Below, one piece after another: positions 16,502-26,012 of a DNA stretch of 64,000 bases (position 1 is its first letter; every line of letters starts with the position of its first letter). The DNA is from Hyphomicrobium sp. D-2 (GTDB lineage Bacteria > Pseudomonadota > Alphaproteobacteria > Rhizobiales > Hyphomicrobiaceae). The notes under the pieces were generated by a model. That model was not told the origin of the DNA. It did no database searches and worked only from the letters and a program-made list of their open reading frames with translations. The stretch covers positions 126,501 through 190,500 of the forward strand of contig NZ_JARXLA010000008.1 of the NCBI RefSeq assembly GCF_029872155.1, given 5' to 3'. The position numbers were made by a program, and so were the translations under genes.

Positions 16502-17836
16502 TTACCAGCGCCGTTCGTACTTGCGACGCAGAATGACGGCGAAAAGATTCATACAGATCAGCAACGCCAGCAGGATCAGGGTTGCACCCGCCGTACGCTC
16601 GACGAAGCCGCGCTCCGCTGAGGTTGCCCACATGTAGATCTGCACAGGCAGAGCCGTTGAAGGCGACATCGGCGAAGTCGGATACTCGACCACGAACGCG
16701 ACCATGCCGATCATCAGCAGCGGAGCGGTTTCACCCAGCGCCTTTGCCAGACCGATGATGGTGCCGGTGAGAATGCCCGGCATCGCCAGTGGCACGACGT
16801 GATGCGAGATGGCCTGCATCTTGGAAGCACCGACGCCGAGCGCAGCTTCGCGGATCGACGGCGGCACGGCACCGATGGCAGCGCGCGTTGCAATGATGAT
16901 CGTGGGCAGCGTCATCAACGTCAGCACCAGGCCGCCGACAATCGAAGCGGAGCGCGGTAGACCGGCAAAGTTGATGAAGATCGCAAGACCCAACAGACCG
17001 AACACGATGGAAGGCACCGCAGCGAGGTTGTTGATGTTCACCTCGATGAGATCGGTCCAGAAGTTCTTGGGCGCGAACTCTTCGAGGTAGACAGCAGCGG
17101 CAACACCCAGCGGAACCGCCAGCAGCAGCACCGTCATCATCATGAACAGCGAACCGACAAGCGCCACACCGATGCCAGCCGTTTCCGGATTACTGGAAGC
17201 GCCGTTGGTGAAAAGCCCGGTGTTGAAGCGCTTCTGCAGCACGCCTGCGGCTTCTGCCTTATCGATCCATGCAAGCTGCTGATCGGAGACCTTACGCACG
17301 GCAGCCGGAAGATCGCGGTCAAGCTGCCCCTTGAGCAGGTTGTCCACGCGGCCACTTGCAAGCACCCAGACCGGAATGGTCTTCCCGATTGAAGACGGGT
17401 TGGCGAGCACTTCATTGCGGATCTCGACGTCGACATCGCGCGACAGAAGCTGACCCACCTCACGCATATCGCGGCGGTTGGCGGTGTCTGCACCGAGCGC
17501 CGTGGCAAGGGCCTTGCGCGCCAGCAGCGTATAGTCGGCTGAGCGCAACGCGTTGGGGTCTTTCTGGCCGCTCGGATCGATCACCGAACGATCAAGGAAG
17601 ACATCCAGCTTGAATGATGACTGCACGAACGACGTGTAGCCGGTTGAAATGATGCTCCAGAACAGCACGGCCAGGAAGGCCAGACCGAACAGGATCGCAG
17701 CGACACCGTACATCTTGAAGCGGCGTTCGGCGGCGTAACGGCCACGGATCGACTTCTGGATCGCAGCGTTCGTCTTGTCTCGCGCATTGCCCGATGCCGG
17801 GCCGGGAAGCGAGCCGGGAATGGTATCGACAGCCAT
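16502..17836 (-). CDS. pstA: Phosphate ABC transporter permease PstA (444 aa)
   Basis: Inner-membrane permease with the BPD_transp_1 core (about 220-435: EEFAPKNFWTDLIEVNINNL, GAVPPSIREAALGVGASK, IIGLAKALGETAPLL). The first 200 residues form the alphaproteobacterial extension (DUF3333 type): a first membrane span (about 43-65) and a periplasmic loop. Start ATG 17836 overlaps the pstC stop as TAATG, giving tight coupling; longer in-frame starts inside pstC are not needed. Confidence 0.93.
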   Translation of the reverse strand: MAVDTIPGSLPGPASGNARDKTNAAIQKSIRGRYAAERRFKMYGVAAILFGLAFLAVLFWSIISTGYTSFVQSSFKLDVFLDRSVIDPSGQKDPNALRSADYTLLARKALATALGADTANRRDMREVGQLLSRDVDVEIRNEVLANPSSIGKTIPVWVLASGRVDNLLKGQLDRDLPAAVRKVSDQQLAWIDKAEAAGVLQKRFNTGLFTNGASSNPETAGIGVALVGSLFMMMTVLLLAVPLGVAAAVYLEEFAPKNFWTDLIEVNINNLAAVPSIVFGLLGLAIFINFAGLPRSASIVGGLVLTLMTLPTIIIATRAAIGAVPPSIREAALGVGASKMQAISHHVVPLAMPGILTGTIIGLAKALGETAPLLMIGMVAFVVEYPTSPMSPSTALPVQIYMWATSAERGFVERTAGATLILLALLICMNLFAVILRRKYERRW

Positions 17837-19317
17837 TATTCGTATTGCTCCCGGTATTTGCGCACGATGTAGAGCGCGTAGATGTTGAGACACAGCGTGA
17901 AGACGAACAGGGTCAGGCCCAGTGCGAATGCGACGAGCGTCTGCGGCGAGTTGAACTCAAGGTCGCCCGTGAGCTGGCTGACGATCTTGACTGTGATCGT
18001 GGTGACCGGCTCGAAGGGATTGAGCGTGAGATTGGCGGCGATACCGGCTGCCATCACCACGATCATCGTTTCGCCGATGGCACGGGACGCCGCCAGCAGG
18101 ATTGCGCCGACAATGCCCGGCAAGGCAGCCGGCAACACAACACGGCGGATGGTTTCCGACTGCGTTGCGCCGAGCCCGTATGAGCCTTCGCGCAGCGACT
18201 GCGGCACCGCGTTGATGATGTCATCGGAGAGTGACGAAACGAACGGGATCAGCATCACGCCCATGATGAGACCGGCGGTGAGCACGCTCGTTGCCGAAAT
18301 CTCGAACCCGATGTGGGCACCCATATCGCGCAGGAACGGACCGAAGGTGATGAGCGCAAACAGGCCGTAGACGATGGTGGGGATACCCGCCAGAATTTCC
18401 AGCAGCGGCTTGGCAACGGTGCGAATGCTGCGGCTGGCATATTCCGACATGTAGATGGCGCTGAACAACCCGACCGGAACTGCAACCAGCAGCGCGACGA
18501 TCGAGATATAGAGCGTGCCCCACAGCAGCGGGATAAGGCCGAACTGACCCGAGGTATTGCTTCCACCACCAGCGGCCGAGAAGCGCGGATCCCAGGTGGT
18601 GCCGAAGAAGAAGCTGAGCGGCGAGACCGACTGGAAGAAGTGGATGGCTTCGAACAGCATCGAGAAGACGATGCCGACCGTGGTGAGAATAGCGACGGTG
18701 GAGGCAAGAAACAGCCCGGTGAGGACAATCGCTTCGACCGTGTTGCGGGCTCTCAGCGTCGGGCTCATGCGCCAGTTGGCGTAGGCAAACCCGCCAAGGG
18801 CAAGCGCTGCAATCAGCGCAGTCAGCATCGTACGGCTGCGTTGCTGCAGCTCGACCTGATCATACGCTGCCGCGATGACATAGGGCTCAGGCGCGGAGCC
18901 AAGCACAGTGCCGCGCTCCTGCAGCACCCGCTGAGCTTCAGCTGGAGTCGTGAAGCCGTACCGCACCTTGCGGACGGTCTCGAATTCCTCCGGCGTCAGC
19001 CTGGGCAGACCACGCGCAACGGAATTGATGCGGCCGACGATCAGCGACTGTTCCGCTGGCGTCAGAGCTTTGACATTCTCAGGCAAGCCGGCGGAAACGA
19101 CGCCACGGATGATCGGCGCTTCAGCGGCCGACCAGATGCCAAGAACGATCAAAGCAGGCAGCAAGGTCCACAGCGCCAGATAGGTTCCATAATAACCGGC
19201 GCGGGAATGGAGATGAGCATCGCCCTTCTTTGCAAGGGCATTGGCGCGCGAAAGGCCGAGGCCAAACGCTAAAAGCGCCGCAACAAGTAATCCTAAGAGT
19301 AAGACGGACGTCGACAA
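17836..19317 (-). CDS. pstC: Phosphate ABC transporter permease PstC (493 aa)
   Basis: Partner permease of PstA. Membrane-spanning core near the C-terminus: SIYMSEYA-type segment (FSAIYMSEYASRSIRTVAKP), EILAGIPTIVYGLFALITFG, VPQSLREGSYGLGATQSETI, and ASRAIGETMIVVMAAG. Like PstA it is longer than the enterobacterial form (about 320 aa) because of an N-terminal span plus soluble loop. It opens with a TTG codon (MSTSVLLLGL); GAGGA lies 8 nt upstream. Gap to pstS is 149 nt. Confidence 0.92.
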   Translation of the reverse strand: MSTSVLLLGLLVAALLAFGLGLSRANALAKKGDAHLHSRAGYYGTYLALWTLLPALIVLGIWSAAEAPIIRGVVSAGLPENVKALTPAEQSLIVGRINSVARGLPRLTPEEFETVRKVRYGFTTPAEAQRVLQERGTVLGSAPEPYVIAAAYDQVELQQRSRTMLTALIAALALGGFAYANWRMSPTLRARNTVEAIVLTGLFLASTVAILTTVGIVFSMLFEAIHFFQSVSPLSFFFGTTWDPRFSAAGGGSNTSGQFGLIPLLWGTLYISIVALLVAVPVGLFSAIYMSEYASRSIRTVAKPLLEILAGIPTIVYGLFALITFGPFLRDMGAHIGFEISATSVLTAGLIMGVMLIPFVSSLSDDIINAVPQSLREGSYGLGATQSETIRRVVLPAALPGIVGAILLAASRAIGETMIVVMAAGIAANLTLNPFEPVTTITVKIVSQLTGDLEFNSPQTLVAFALGLTLFVFTLCLNIYALYIVRKYREQYE

Positions 19318-19466
19318 CTTCGCGGTCCTCGTTTGCAGCGCGCGTCGCGAAGACGCCGCTCCTCAGGCAAACGGCCCGATGCCGAACGCATTCGGGTCGC
19401 CGCTTGGCGGTCCAGCCATGATTGAATGACTGAACCGCCTCGCGATGCACTTAGTCAGCCGTCAAA

Positions 19467-20525
19467 TTACATTGACTTGGCGGCCTTGACGTCTTCCTGT
19501 AGCTTCGTGCGCTCGGCATCCGGCGAAGGAACGAGGCCATACTCGGCCAGCGGGCCGTCGGCACCGATCATGCGGTCAGAAGCGAAGAATTCGACGAATT
19601 CCTTGAGGCCCGGGATAACACCGATGTGCGCCTTCTTCACGTAGAACTGAAGCGGACGGGAAACCGGATATTCACCCGAAGAGATCGTCTCGACCGACGG
19701 AGCAATGCCGCTGATCGTGGCAACCTTCAGCTTGTCGGTGTTGTTCTCGAAGAACGACAGACCGAACACGCCAACGCCCTTGGGGTTGGAGGTGATGCGA
19801 GCCAGCGTCTCGGTGTAGTCGCCGTCGATGTCGACAGCAGCGCCGTCCTTACGAACCTGCACGCAAGCCTTGTCGCCAGCCTTCTTCTTGGCAGCGTCGT
19901 CGCCTTCAGCCTTGGCAGCGAAAAGCTTGTCAGCGCCAACAGCCTTGCAGCCGCCGTGCATTACCTTCTCTTCGAACACTTCGCGCGTGCCGTGCTTCTC
20001 GCCAGGGATGTAAGCGGCGATCGGCCAGTCCGGAAGCTTGTCGTTTACTTCCTTCCAGGTCTTGTAGGGGTTGGCGACGAGAGCGCCATCCTTCGGCACT
20101 TCAGCGGCGAGAGCCAGGTAGATGTCCTTCGGCTCGATAGCCCAATCGTCCGACTTGGAGTCAACGGCGAACACGATGCCGTCATAGCCGAACTGAACTT
20201 CGACGATTTCCTTCACGCCGTTCTTGGCGCACTCGGCGATCTCGCCTTCCTTGATCTTGCGCGAGGCGTTGGCGATGTCGATCGTGCCTTCGCCAAGACC
20301 CTGGCAGAACTGCTTCAGACCGGCCGAGGAGCCACCCGACTCAACGATCGGCGTCTTGAAATTGTTGAACGTCTTGCCGAACTGCTCGGCAACAATGTTG
20401 GCGTAAGGCAGAACCGTAGAGGAACCGGCAATCTGGATCTGGTCGCGCGCGACGGCCGGGGCTGCGAACGCCAACGAGCCAAGGACGGCCACGGCGGCCG
20501 TGCTCGCGAGAATCTTATTGCTCAC
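19467..20525 (-). CDS. pstS: Phosphate-binding protein PstS family (352 aa)
   Basis: Periplasmic phosphate receptor. A signal peptide (first ~26 residues, SLAFAAPAVA then RDQ) precedes the PBP fold: IQIAGSSTVLPYANIVAEQF, ESGGSSAGLKQFCQGLGEG, NASRKIKEGE and the phosphate-loop residues. It is the longer subtype with an internal Cys pair (GGCKAVGADKLF, KACVQVRKDG). Start is GTG 20525, set by AGGAG with a 6-nt spacing; the longer upstream frame has no signal peptide. A Pho-box-like promoter lies about 95-125 nt upstream. Confidence 0.92.
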   Translation of the reverse strand: MSNKILASTAAVAVLGSLAFAAPAVARDQIQIAGSSTVLPYANIVAEQFGKTFNNFKTPIVESGGSSAGLKQFCQGLGEGTIDIANASRKIKEGEIAECAKNGVKEIVEVQFGYDGIVFAVDSKSDDWAIEPKDIYLALAAEVPKDGALVANPYKTWKEVNDKLPDWPIAAYIPGEKHGTREVFEEKVMHGGCKAVGADKLFAAKAEGDDAAKKKAGDKACVQVRKDGAAVDIDGDYTETLARITSNPKGVGVFGLSFFENNTDKLKVATISGIAPSVETISSGEYPVSRPLQFYVKKAHIGVIPGLKEFVEFFASDRMIGADGPLAEYGLVPSPDAERTKLQEDVKAAKSM

Positions 20526-20618
20526 ACTGATCTCCTGGTCTTGGAGGTGATAACGGGGCCCATAAATCCCATACATATTTGAACCTGTCCCCCGTCCGAC
20601 GCCTTGCGCCGTGAGGGT

Positions 20619-20652
20619 TATGTAAACCAGCGCAACAATACTTTCATGACAG
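20619..20652 (-). promoter_or_regulatory. Candidate Pho box and -10 for pstS
   Basis: Minus-strand CTGTCAT (20652-20646) is a perfect Pho half-site; after 4 nt (GAAA) comes a poor second half GTATTGT. Ten nt further is TACATA (20624-20619), the spacing expected for a PhoB-dependent promoter whose Pho box replaces -35. Only one half-site is good, so confidence is limited. Apart from this and the repeat at 20903 no feature is seen in 20526-20940. Confidence 0.5.
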
Positions 20653-20902
20653 ACCAACAAATTGATTCACATGAATTTTATGGATGTGTCGCAGGCGCAA
20701 GGGACCGTCGTTAGCCCGGATTTTGCCCCGCTGGCGCTCCCGGGACGCCACAAAGTTGCATGGGCCATCATCCAGTGACCGACCGCAGCCTGCGCAGTTC
20801 GAGATGGGACAGGAAACGCCCGCTCGAGCGAGCATCTGCAGGAACCAGGAGAGGCACCGCGCCTCTCCCAGAGCTCCGACAAGAAGCACGACAACACCCA
20901 CC

Positions 20903-20943
20903 TAGAGCCGTTCCCCGATTCAACGAAACGCGGAAAGGCTCTA
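20903..20943. repeat. Single palindromic repeat flush with the phoR stop
   Basis: TAGAGCC (20903-20909) and GGCTCTA (20937-20943) enclose the inverted core CGATTCAACGAAACGC, identical over 16 nt to the reverse complement of the core after apaG. The phoR TAG stop (20943-20941) is formed by the repeat end. Confidence 0.85.
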
Positions 20944-22299
20944 GCCGGCTGCGCCCAGCTCCTCGAAGCTGGCGGTGAAGGTCGACCCGACGCCGATCTT
21001 GGAACTGATACGCAGCTCCGCCCGGTGGCGATTGAGGATGTGCTTGACGATGGCAAGCCCCAGCCCCGTGCCGCCCTTTTCCCGGCTGGAGATGGCGCTG
21101 ACCCGATAGAACCGTTCGGTCAGGCGCGGCAGATGCTCGGCCGCAATGCCATGCCCTTCATCAGTAACGCTGACCCAAACGCGAGCACCGGCCGAGTCCG
21201 GTGGTGCTGTCCGTCCGATCCGCACCTCGATCGTGCCTCCAGAGCGGCCATACTTGATTGCGTTCTGGATGAGGTTCTGCAGCACCTGCACGATCTCTTC
21301 GCGGTCGCCGCGGACGCGCGCGGTTTCGACATCGCTTACCAGCACAACCTTCGCCCGCTGCGCCTCGGCAATCGGCTCGAGCGACTGACAGACATATGAG
21401 GCGGTTTCATTCAATTCCGCGATGCCACGCGGCGGCAGATGCGCGCGCATCTCAACGCGGCTCAGCGAAAGCAGATCATCGATCAACCGCGTCATGCGCT
21501 CGGCCTGATCGGCCATAAGCTTCAAAAACCGCTCACGTGCATTTGCGTCGTCGCGAGCCGGACCCTGCAACGTTTCCACAAAGCCGCGCAAAGACGCCAG
21601 CGGCGTACGCAGCTCGTGACTTGCGTTGGCAATGAAATCCGAACGCATCTGGCCGAGCCGGTCTTCTTCCGTCATGTCGTGGAATGTAACCAGCACGTGC
21701 GGCGGCGAAGCCCGATCTATCGGCGCAAGCCGTGAAACCGTGGCTTCGAGGCGCCGTTCAACCGGCACCCTGTCGACCAGCTCCACATCGATGCGTTCCT
21801 CAGTGCCAGCAAGAAGCCGATCGATTGCGGCCAGCAGATCGGGACTGCGCGATATCTTGCTCATCGGAGCGCCATCGCGAATTTTAGGAAACATCTCCGC
21901 TGCAAGCCGGTTGTGATGCAGCAGATCGCCGTTAGCGTCGAGGGCGAGCGCCGCTGTGGGAATTGCGTCGACTACGGCACGCCAGCCCGAACGCTGACCA
22001 TCACCAATGCGGCGACCTGCGACCGCAGGAACTTCAACTCCGGGAACATCCCCGCCGGTCCAGTCCAGCGGCCAAAAGGCAGCCGCCAGCAACATTCCGG
22101 AGAGCCCTCCAATCGCGGCCAGCCCGCTGAGCGATCCGGTCAGCATCAACATTATGAAGATGATAGCCGCGGCGGCGACCGGCATCGTGCGATGCGCAAG
22201 CCGAAGCTTCGCCGTCGCCCATCTTTCTCGCAGCCACGCTTCCGCCTCGACGCGGCGCTCTGACCACCGAATGCTTGTGAAGGCTGATCCTATCGACAT
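20941..22299 (-). CDS. phoR: Phosphate regulon sensor histidine kinase PhoR (452 aa)
   Basis: Two N-terminal hydrophobic segments (about 38-60 and 62-78), a PAS-like region (WRAVVDAIPTAALALDANGD), then HisKA with the phospho-acceptor His in IANASHELRTPLASLRGFVE and HATPase with NLIQNAIKYG, DEGHGIAAEHLPRLTERFYR and GGTGLGLAIVKHIL. These are PhoR features. Start is uncertain: ATG 22299 (MSIGSAFTSIR) is used; ATG 22377 is in frame. It is upstream of pstS on the same strand, and divergent from ppk2. Stop codon lies inside a repeat. Confidence 0.88.
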   Translation of the reverse strand: MSIGSAFTSIRWSERRVEAEAWLRERWATAKLRLAHRTMPVAAAAIIFIMLMLTGSLSGLAAIGGLSGMLLAAAFWPLDWTGGDVPGVEVPAVAGRRIGDGQRSGWRAVVDAIPTAALALDANGDLLHHNRLAAEMFPKIRDGAPMSKISRSPDLLAAIDRLLAGTEERIDVELVDRVPVERRLEATVSRLAPIDRASPPHVLVTFHDMTEEDRLGQMRSDFIANASHELRTPLASLRGFVETLQGPARDDANARERFLKLMADQAERMTRLIDDLLSLSRVEMRAHLPPRGIAELNETASYVCQSLEPIAEAQRAKVVLVSDVETARVRGDREEIVQVLQNLIQNAIKYGRSGGTIEVRIGRTAPPDSAGARVWVSVTDEGHGIAAEHLPRLTERFYRVSAISSREKGGTGLGLAIVKHILNRHRAELRISSKIGVGSTFTASFEELGAAG

Positions 22300-22444
22300 C
22301 GCTTTTATCTTCAGTCCAGAGGTGTTTGTTGATGCCAACAAAACGCTATCGATAGCATCATAACACCTCTTGATCATGACAGGCGCCGCTTCGTGCAAAA
22401 TCGCTTACCATGGCGGCCAACAGGGATTTGAAACGGAGGGCGCC

Positions 22445-23344
22445 ATGGCTAAGACCGGCAACAAGGGCAAGAACAAAGGTTCGGACGAAGCAAATAGCCA
22501 GCCTTCCGGCGCCGACGCTGAATTGGCCCGCAGCTTCGATATCAACAATCCGGTGTTACCGCCCGCGATCGCCGATCACGCCCTGACATCGGGCGGCTTT
22601 CCCTACGACAGCGAACTGAAGAAGAAGCCTTACGGCGACGAACTGACCGAGCTGCAGCTTGAGCTGCTGAAACTGCAGTCTCACATCCAGCAGCAGGGGC
22701 AGCGGTTCATTGCGCTGTTTGAGGGCCGCGATGCTTCCGGCAAGGGAAGTTGCATCCGCCGCTTCATGGAGCGGCTGAATTCTCGCCATGCTCGCTCCGT
22801 CGCATTGTCGAAGCCGAACGAGGAAGAGCGCGGACAATGGTACTTCCAGCGCTATGTCCGGCATTTTCCGACGGCGGGCGACATGGTTCTGTTCGACCGC
22901 TCCTGGTACAATCGCGCCGGTGTGGAAAGGGTGATGAACTTCTGCACGCCGGAGCAGACCGAAAAGTTTCTGCGCGACGTGCCGGACTTTGAGGCGCTGA
23001 TCGTGCGCGACGGCTTCGCGTTCTTCAAGTTTTACCTGATCATCGGGCGCGAGATGCAGCTGGTGCGCTTCCATGAGCGCCGCCACAATCCTTTCAAGCG
23101 CTGGAAGATCACCGACGTCGATCTGGCCGCCATCGACAAGTGGGACGATTACACCCGCGCTCAGAATGAAATCTTTGCGCGCACCAGCAGCGAAGTGGCG
23201 CCATGGATTATCGTGCGCGCCAACGATCAGCGTCGCGCGCGGCTGGAAACGATCCGCTGGGTGTTGTTCCACTCCGACTATCCTGACAAGGACGCGAAAG
23301 CCGTGGGCACCCCCGATCCCAAAATCATAAGCGTCCGGGCCTAA
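22445..23344 (+). CDS. ppk2: Polyphosphate kinase 2 family protein (299 aa)
   Basis: PPK2 uses polyphosphate to phosphorylate nucleotides (class I: NDP). Walker A FEGRDASGKGSCIRRFMERL, the Walker B/lid region VLFDRSWYNRAGVERVMNFC and FHERRHNPFKRWKITDVDL match the family; length about 300 as for single-domain PPK2. A polar Lys/Asn-rich N-terminus of about 50 residues precedes. Start ATG 22445 has GGAGG 7 nt upstream. Divergent from phoR: by context it belongs with phosphate storage and could be PhoB-controlled, which is inference. Confidence 0.9.
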   Translation: MAKTGNKGKNKGSDEANSQPSGADAELARSFDINNPVLPPAIADHALTSGGFPYDSELKKKPYGDELTELQLELLKLQSHIQQQGQRFIALFEGRDASGKGSCIRRFMERLNSRHARSVALSKPNEEERGQWYFQRYVRHFPTAGDMVLFDRSWYNRAGVERVMNFCTPEQTEKFLRDVPDFEALIVRDGFAFFKFYLIIGREMQLVRFHERRHNPFKRWKITDVDLAAIDKWDDYTRAQNEIFARTSSEVAPWIIVRANDQRRARLETIRWVLFHSDYPDKDAKAVGTPDPKIISVRA

Positions 23345-23901
23345 CTGTTATTGTCAGCCCTGACATAACCGCAGCCAACAGCCCCTGAGGCCCGCAGAGA
23401 AATCAAAGCAGGCCTCATGTGGGGAAACCCGCGTAATCGGAAGCATGTGTTTCAACGTGGCGCAGGGCCTGCTAGTCTAGGCGTGATGCGGTCGCGCCGT
23501 CCCTTGTGGAGGTCCAACGTTGCTGCGCAGAAATTCTGACTTTGCGAGCCACCACTGGCGGCAACGCTTTCATTCGTTTGCATTTTTACGCAGGAAATTG
23601 CTGGCGCGCGCACCCGATGCAGCAGCCGCATGCAAACCTTTGCGCCGGGCAGAAAGCGGCCCAACTGATTCCCCGGCCGTCCAGACAAGCAAGCCGTTGG
23701 GCCGGTTCAGCGACGTGTTGCCGGTAGAATCTTCGCCCATCTTATGCAGGCAATCGGTGCGATCGCATCGAAACAAGGTCTATTTGACCGTGCGACGGCA
23801 AGGTTTACTGCACCTTAGTTGTGATCGGAGTAGGTTGGCCGGAGATGCGCGGCATCTGCATCATTCAGCAAAATTTTGTTAACGGGGGCTAGGGCCTGAC
23901 A
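23345..23901. other. Gene-free stretch between ppk2 and the PBP gene
   Basis: About 557 nt. Short open frames exist but none reads like a conserved protein, and none has a good ribosome-binding site. The 3' part, AT-richer and with GTTAAC near 23880, is likely the PBP promoter and leader. Confidence 0.4.
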
Positions 23902-25905
23902 ATGGGCCTTTTTTCGTCATCGGCTAAACCGAAAGCAAAGCGCTCCTCGATGAAGCGCGTGCTGCTGGTTGCGCCGCTCTATGGTCTGGCTTTCGCAATC
24001 GCCTCCATCGCTGGCTTGATGATCTACTATTCGGTCATCTATCCCGATCCGCTGACGCTGCGCCCCAAGAAGAACACACCCTACGTGCGCGTGCTGGCTG
24101 CCGATGGCACAGTCATCAGTGAGCGCGGCGGTGGCGATGACTACGTTCCGCTGGATCTGCTTCCGCGCTACGTCAGTGATGCGGTGGTCGCGACCGAAGA
24201 TCAGCGCTTTTACGATCATCACGGCGTTGACCCCATTGGCATGGCGCGCGCCGTTGTCATCAATCTGCGCAAGGGGCGCACGGTGCAGGGCGGCTCAACG
24301 CTTACCCAGCAGTTGGCAAAGAACCTTTACCTCAGCCACGATCGTACGTTCTCCCGCAAGCTTGAAGAGTTCACGCTGGCGCTCTGGCTGGAATCCCGGC
24401 TGTCGAAGCAAGACATCATGGAGCTCTACCTCAACCGGGTTTACCTCGGCGCGGGTGCCTATGGCGTCGATGCTGCCGCTCGCCGTTATTTCCGAAAATC
24501 CGCACGCGATCTGACGCTCGCTGAATCAGCGATGCTGGCCGGACTGCTAAAAGCTCCGTCGCGATATTCACCGCTGTCCAATCCCGGCATCGCGCGCGCC
24601 CGCGCGCGGCTGGTACTGTCGCAGATGGAGGAAGTTGGCTTCATCACCGAGGAGCAGGAGCGGCAGGCGCTTGAAGAGGTTGCCGAAGCATTCAAGCGCT
24701 CACAGCATGCAGCCCCGATGGGCGCTGACTACGCCGTAGATTATGTGATGGAGCGGCTGGCACCTGCATTCGTGATGGGGCTGGCGTCGGAAGCATCGGG
24801 CCTTGTCGTTGAAACCACGCTTGATCCGGTGTTGCAGGCCAATGCCTCAAACGTCGTCGAAGAGCATCTGGCCGTGCGCGGACAGGAGTTGCAGGCCAGC
24901 GAAGCCGCCGTTGTCGTGCTTGATCGCGATGGCGCCGTACGCGCTCTTGTCGGTGGCCGTTCCTACAGCGACACGCAGTTCAATCGCGCCGTGAACGCGA
25001 TGCGTCAGCCGGGCTCTGCGTTCAAGCCGTTCGTGTATCTTGCAGCTCTGGAAGCTGGCTACACCCCGGATACGATCGTCAACGACATCCCGATCACGAT
25101 TGGCAGCTGGTCGCCGCGCAACGAAAACGGCGAATACCTTGGCCAGATGCCATTGCGCACCGCGCTGGCCAAATCGATCAATTCCGTTTCCGCGCGGCTG
25201 ACCGCAGAGGTTGGCCCCGCGCGCGTCATAAGACTGGCGAAGCGGCTTGGCATTTCTTCGCCGCTGGCGCGCGATGCAACGATCTCTCTCGGCACATCGG
25301 AAGTGTCGCTGCTTGAGTTGACCAATGCTTACAACCCGTTTGCAAATGGCGGTCACGTCACCGAACCTTATGTCATCCGCCGCGTCAGCAGCCTGAAGGG
25401 CAAGGTGCTGTTCTCGCACCAGCCGCAGCCGCGTCAGCCGGTGATCGCGCCTGCACATACGCGCTACATGGACGACATGCTGACGACGGCATTGAACGAA
25501 GGCACCGGGCGGCGCGCAACGCTTCCCAATGGATCGGCGGCGGGCAAGACGGGCACGTCGCAGGGTTTCCGTGACGCCTGGTTCATCGGCTACAGCAATC
25601 GCCTCATCGCGGGCGTGTGGACCGGCAACGATGACGGCAGCACGATGAATCGCGTTGTTGGCGGCAGCCTTCCCGCAGAGATCTGGCGCCACATCATGAT
25701 GGGGCCGACAGCTCCTATTCAAGTGCCGCTCGCACAGCAGCCGGTGGCGCAGGCAACGCCGTCAGCATTGCCGCAAACTTCAGCGCTGCCCGACAGCGAC
25801 GACTATCCATCCGAACGCATCGCGGAAGATTTTATCGCGCGCGCACTGGATACAGACGGCGTCACGACGCCGGATACAGCTTCCATTGGTGATGGAGCGC
25901 GCTAA
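23902..25905 (+). CDS. Class A penicillin-binding protein, PBP1A family (667 aa)
   Basis: Bifunctional peptidoglycan synthase. Short cytoplasmic N-terminus, one membrane span (about 20-45), then GT51 glycosyltransferase with VATEDQRFYDHHGVDP (catalytic Glu99) and QGGSTLTQQLAKNLYLSHDR. Transpeptidase domain has SxxK as Ser372 (PGSAFKPFVYLAAL), SxN as SINSVSARL, and KTGTSQGFRDAWF. The C-terminal tail is Pro/Gln/Ala rich. No outer domain insert as in long PBP1A, so it is the compact form common in alphaproteobacteria. Stands alone on the plus strand. Confidence 0.92.
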   Translation: MGLFSSSAKPKAKRSSMKRVLLVAPLYGLAFAIASIAGLMIYYSVIYPDPLTLRPKKNTPYVRVLAADGTVISERGGGDDYVPLDLLPRYVSDAVVATEDQRFYDHHGVDPIGMARAVVINLRKGRTVQGGSTLTQQLAKNLYLSHDRTFSRKLEEFTLALWLESRLSKQDIMELYLNRVYLGAGAYGVDAAARRYFRKSARDLTLAESAMLAGLLKAPSRYSPLSNPGIARARARLVLSQMEEVGFITEEQERQALEEVAEAFKRSQHAAPMGADYAVDYVMERLAPAFVMGLASEASGLVVETTLDPVLQANASNVVEEHLAVRGQELQASEAAVVVLDRDGAVRALVGGRSYSDTQFNRAVNAMRQPGSAFKPFVYLAALEAGYTPDTIVNDIPITIGSWSPRNENGEYLGQMPLRTALAKSINSVSARLTAEVGPARVIRLAKRLGISSPLARDATISLGTSEVSLLELTNAYNPFANGGHVTEPYVIRRVSSLKGKVLFSHQPQPRQPVIAPAHTRYMDDMLTTALNEGTGRRATLPNGSAAGKTGTSQGFRDAWFIGYSNRLIAGVWTGNDDGSTMNRVVGGSLPAEIWRHIMMGPTAPIQVPLAQQPVAQATPSALPQTSALPDSDDYPSERIAEDFIARALDTDGVTTPDTASIGDGAR

Positions 25906-26012
25906 GCGCACGCTGACAAGCGGAGCATGCGCTGCGGTGCTTTGCACTTTGCACCTGAAGGGGGATGCGTGAAAGGCGGTGTGCCTGAGAGCGGCGCGCG
26001 GCGCCGCTGCGA

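Noticed and set aside
22376-22382. CTGTCAT half-site before phoR as a Pho box
   Set aside because: No acceptable second half and poor spacing to a -10, so not listed as a feature.
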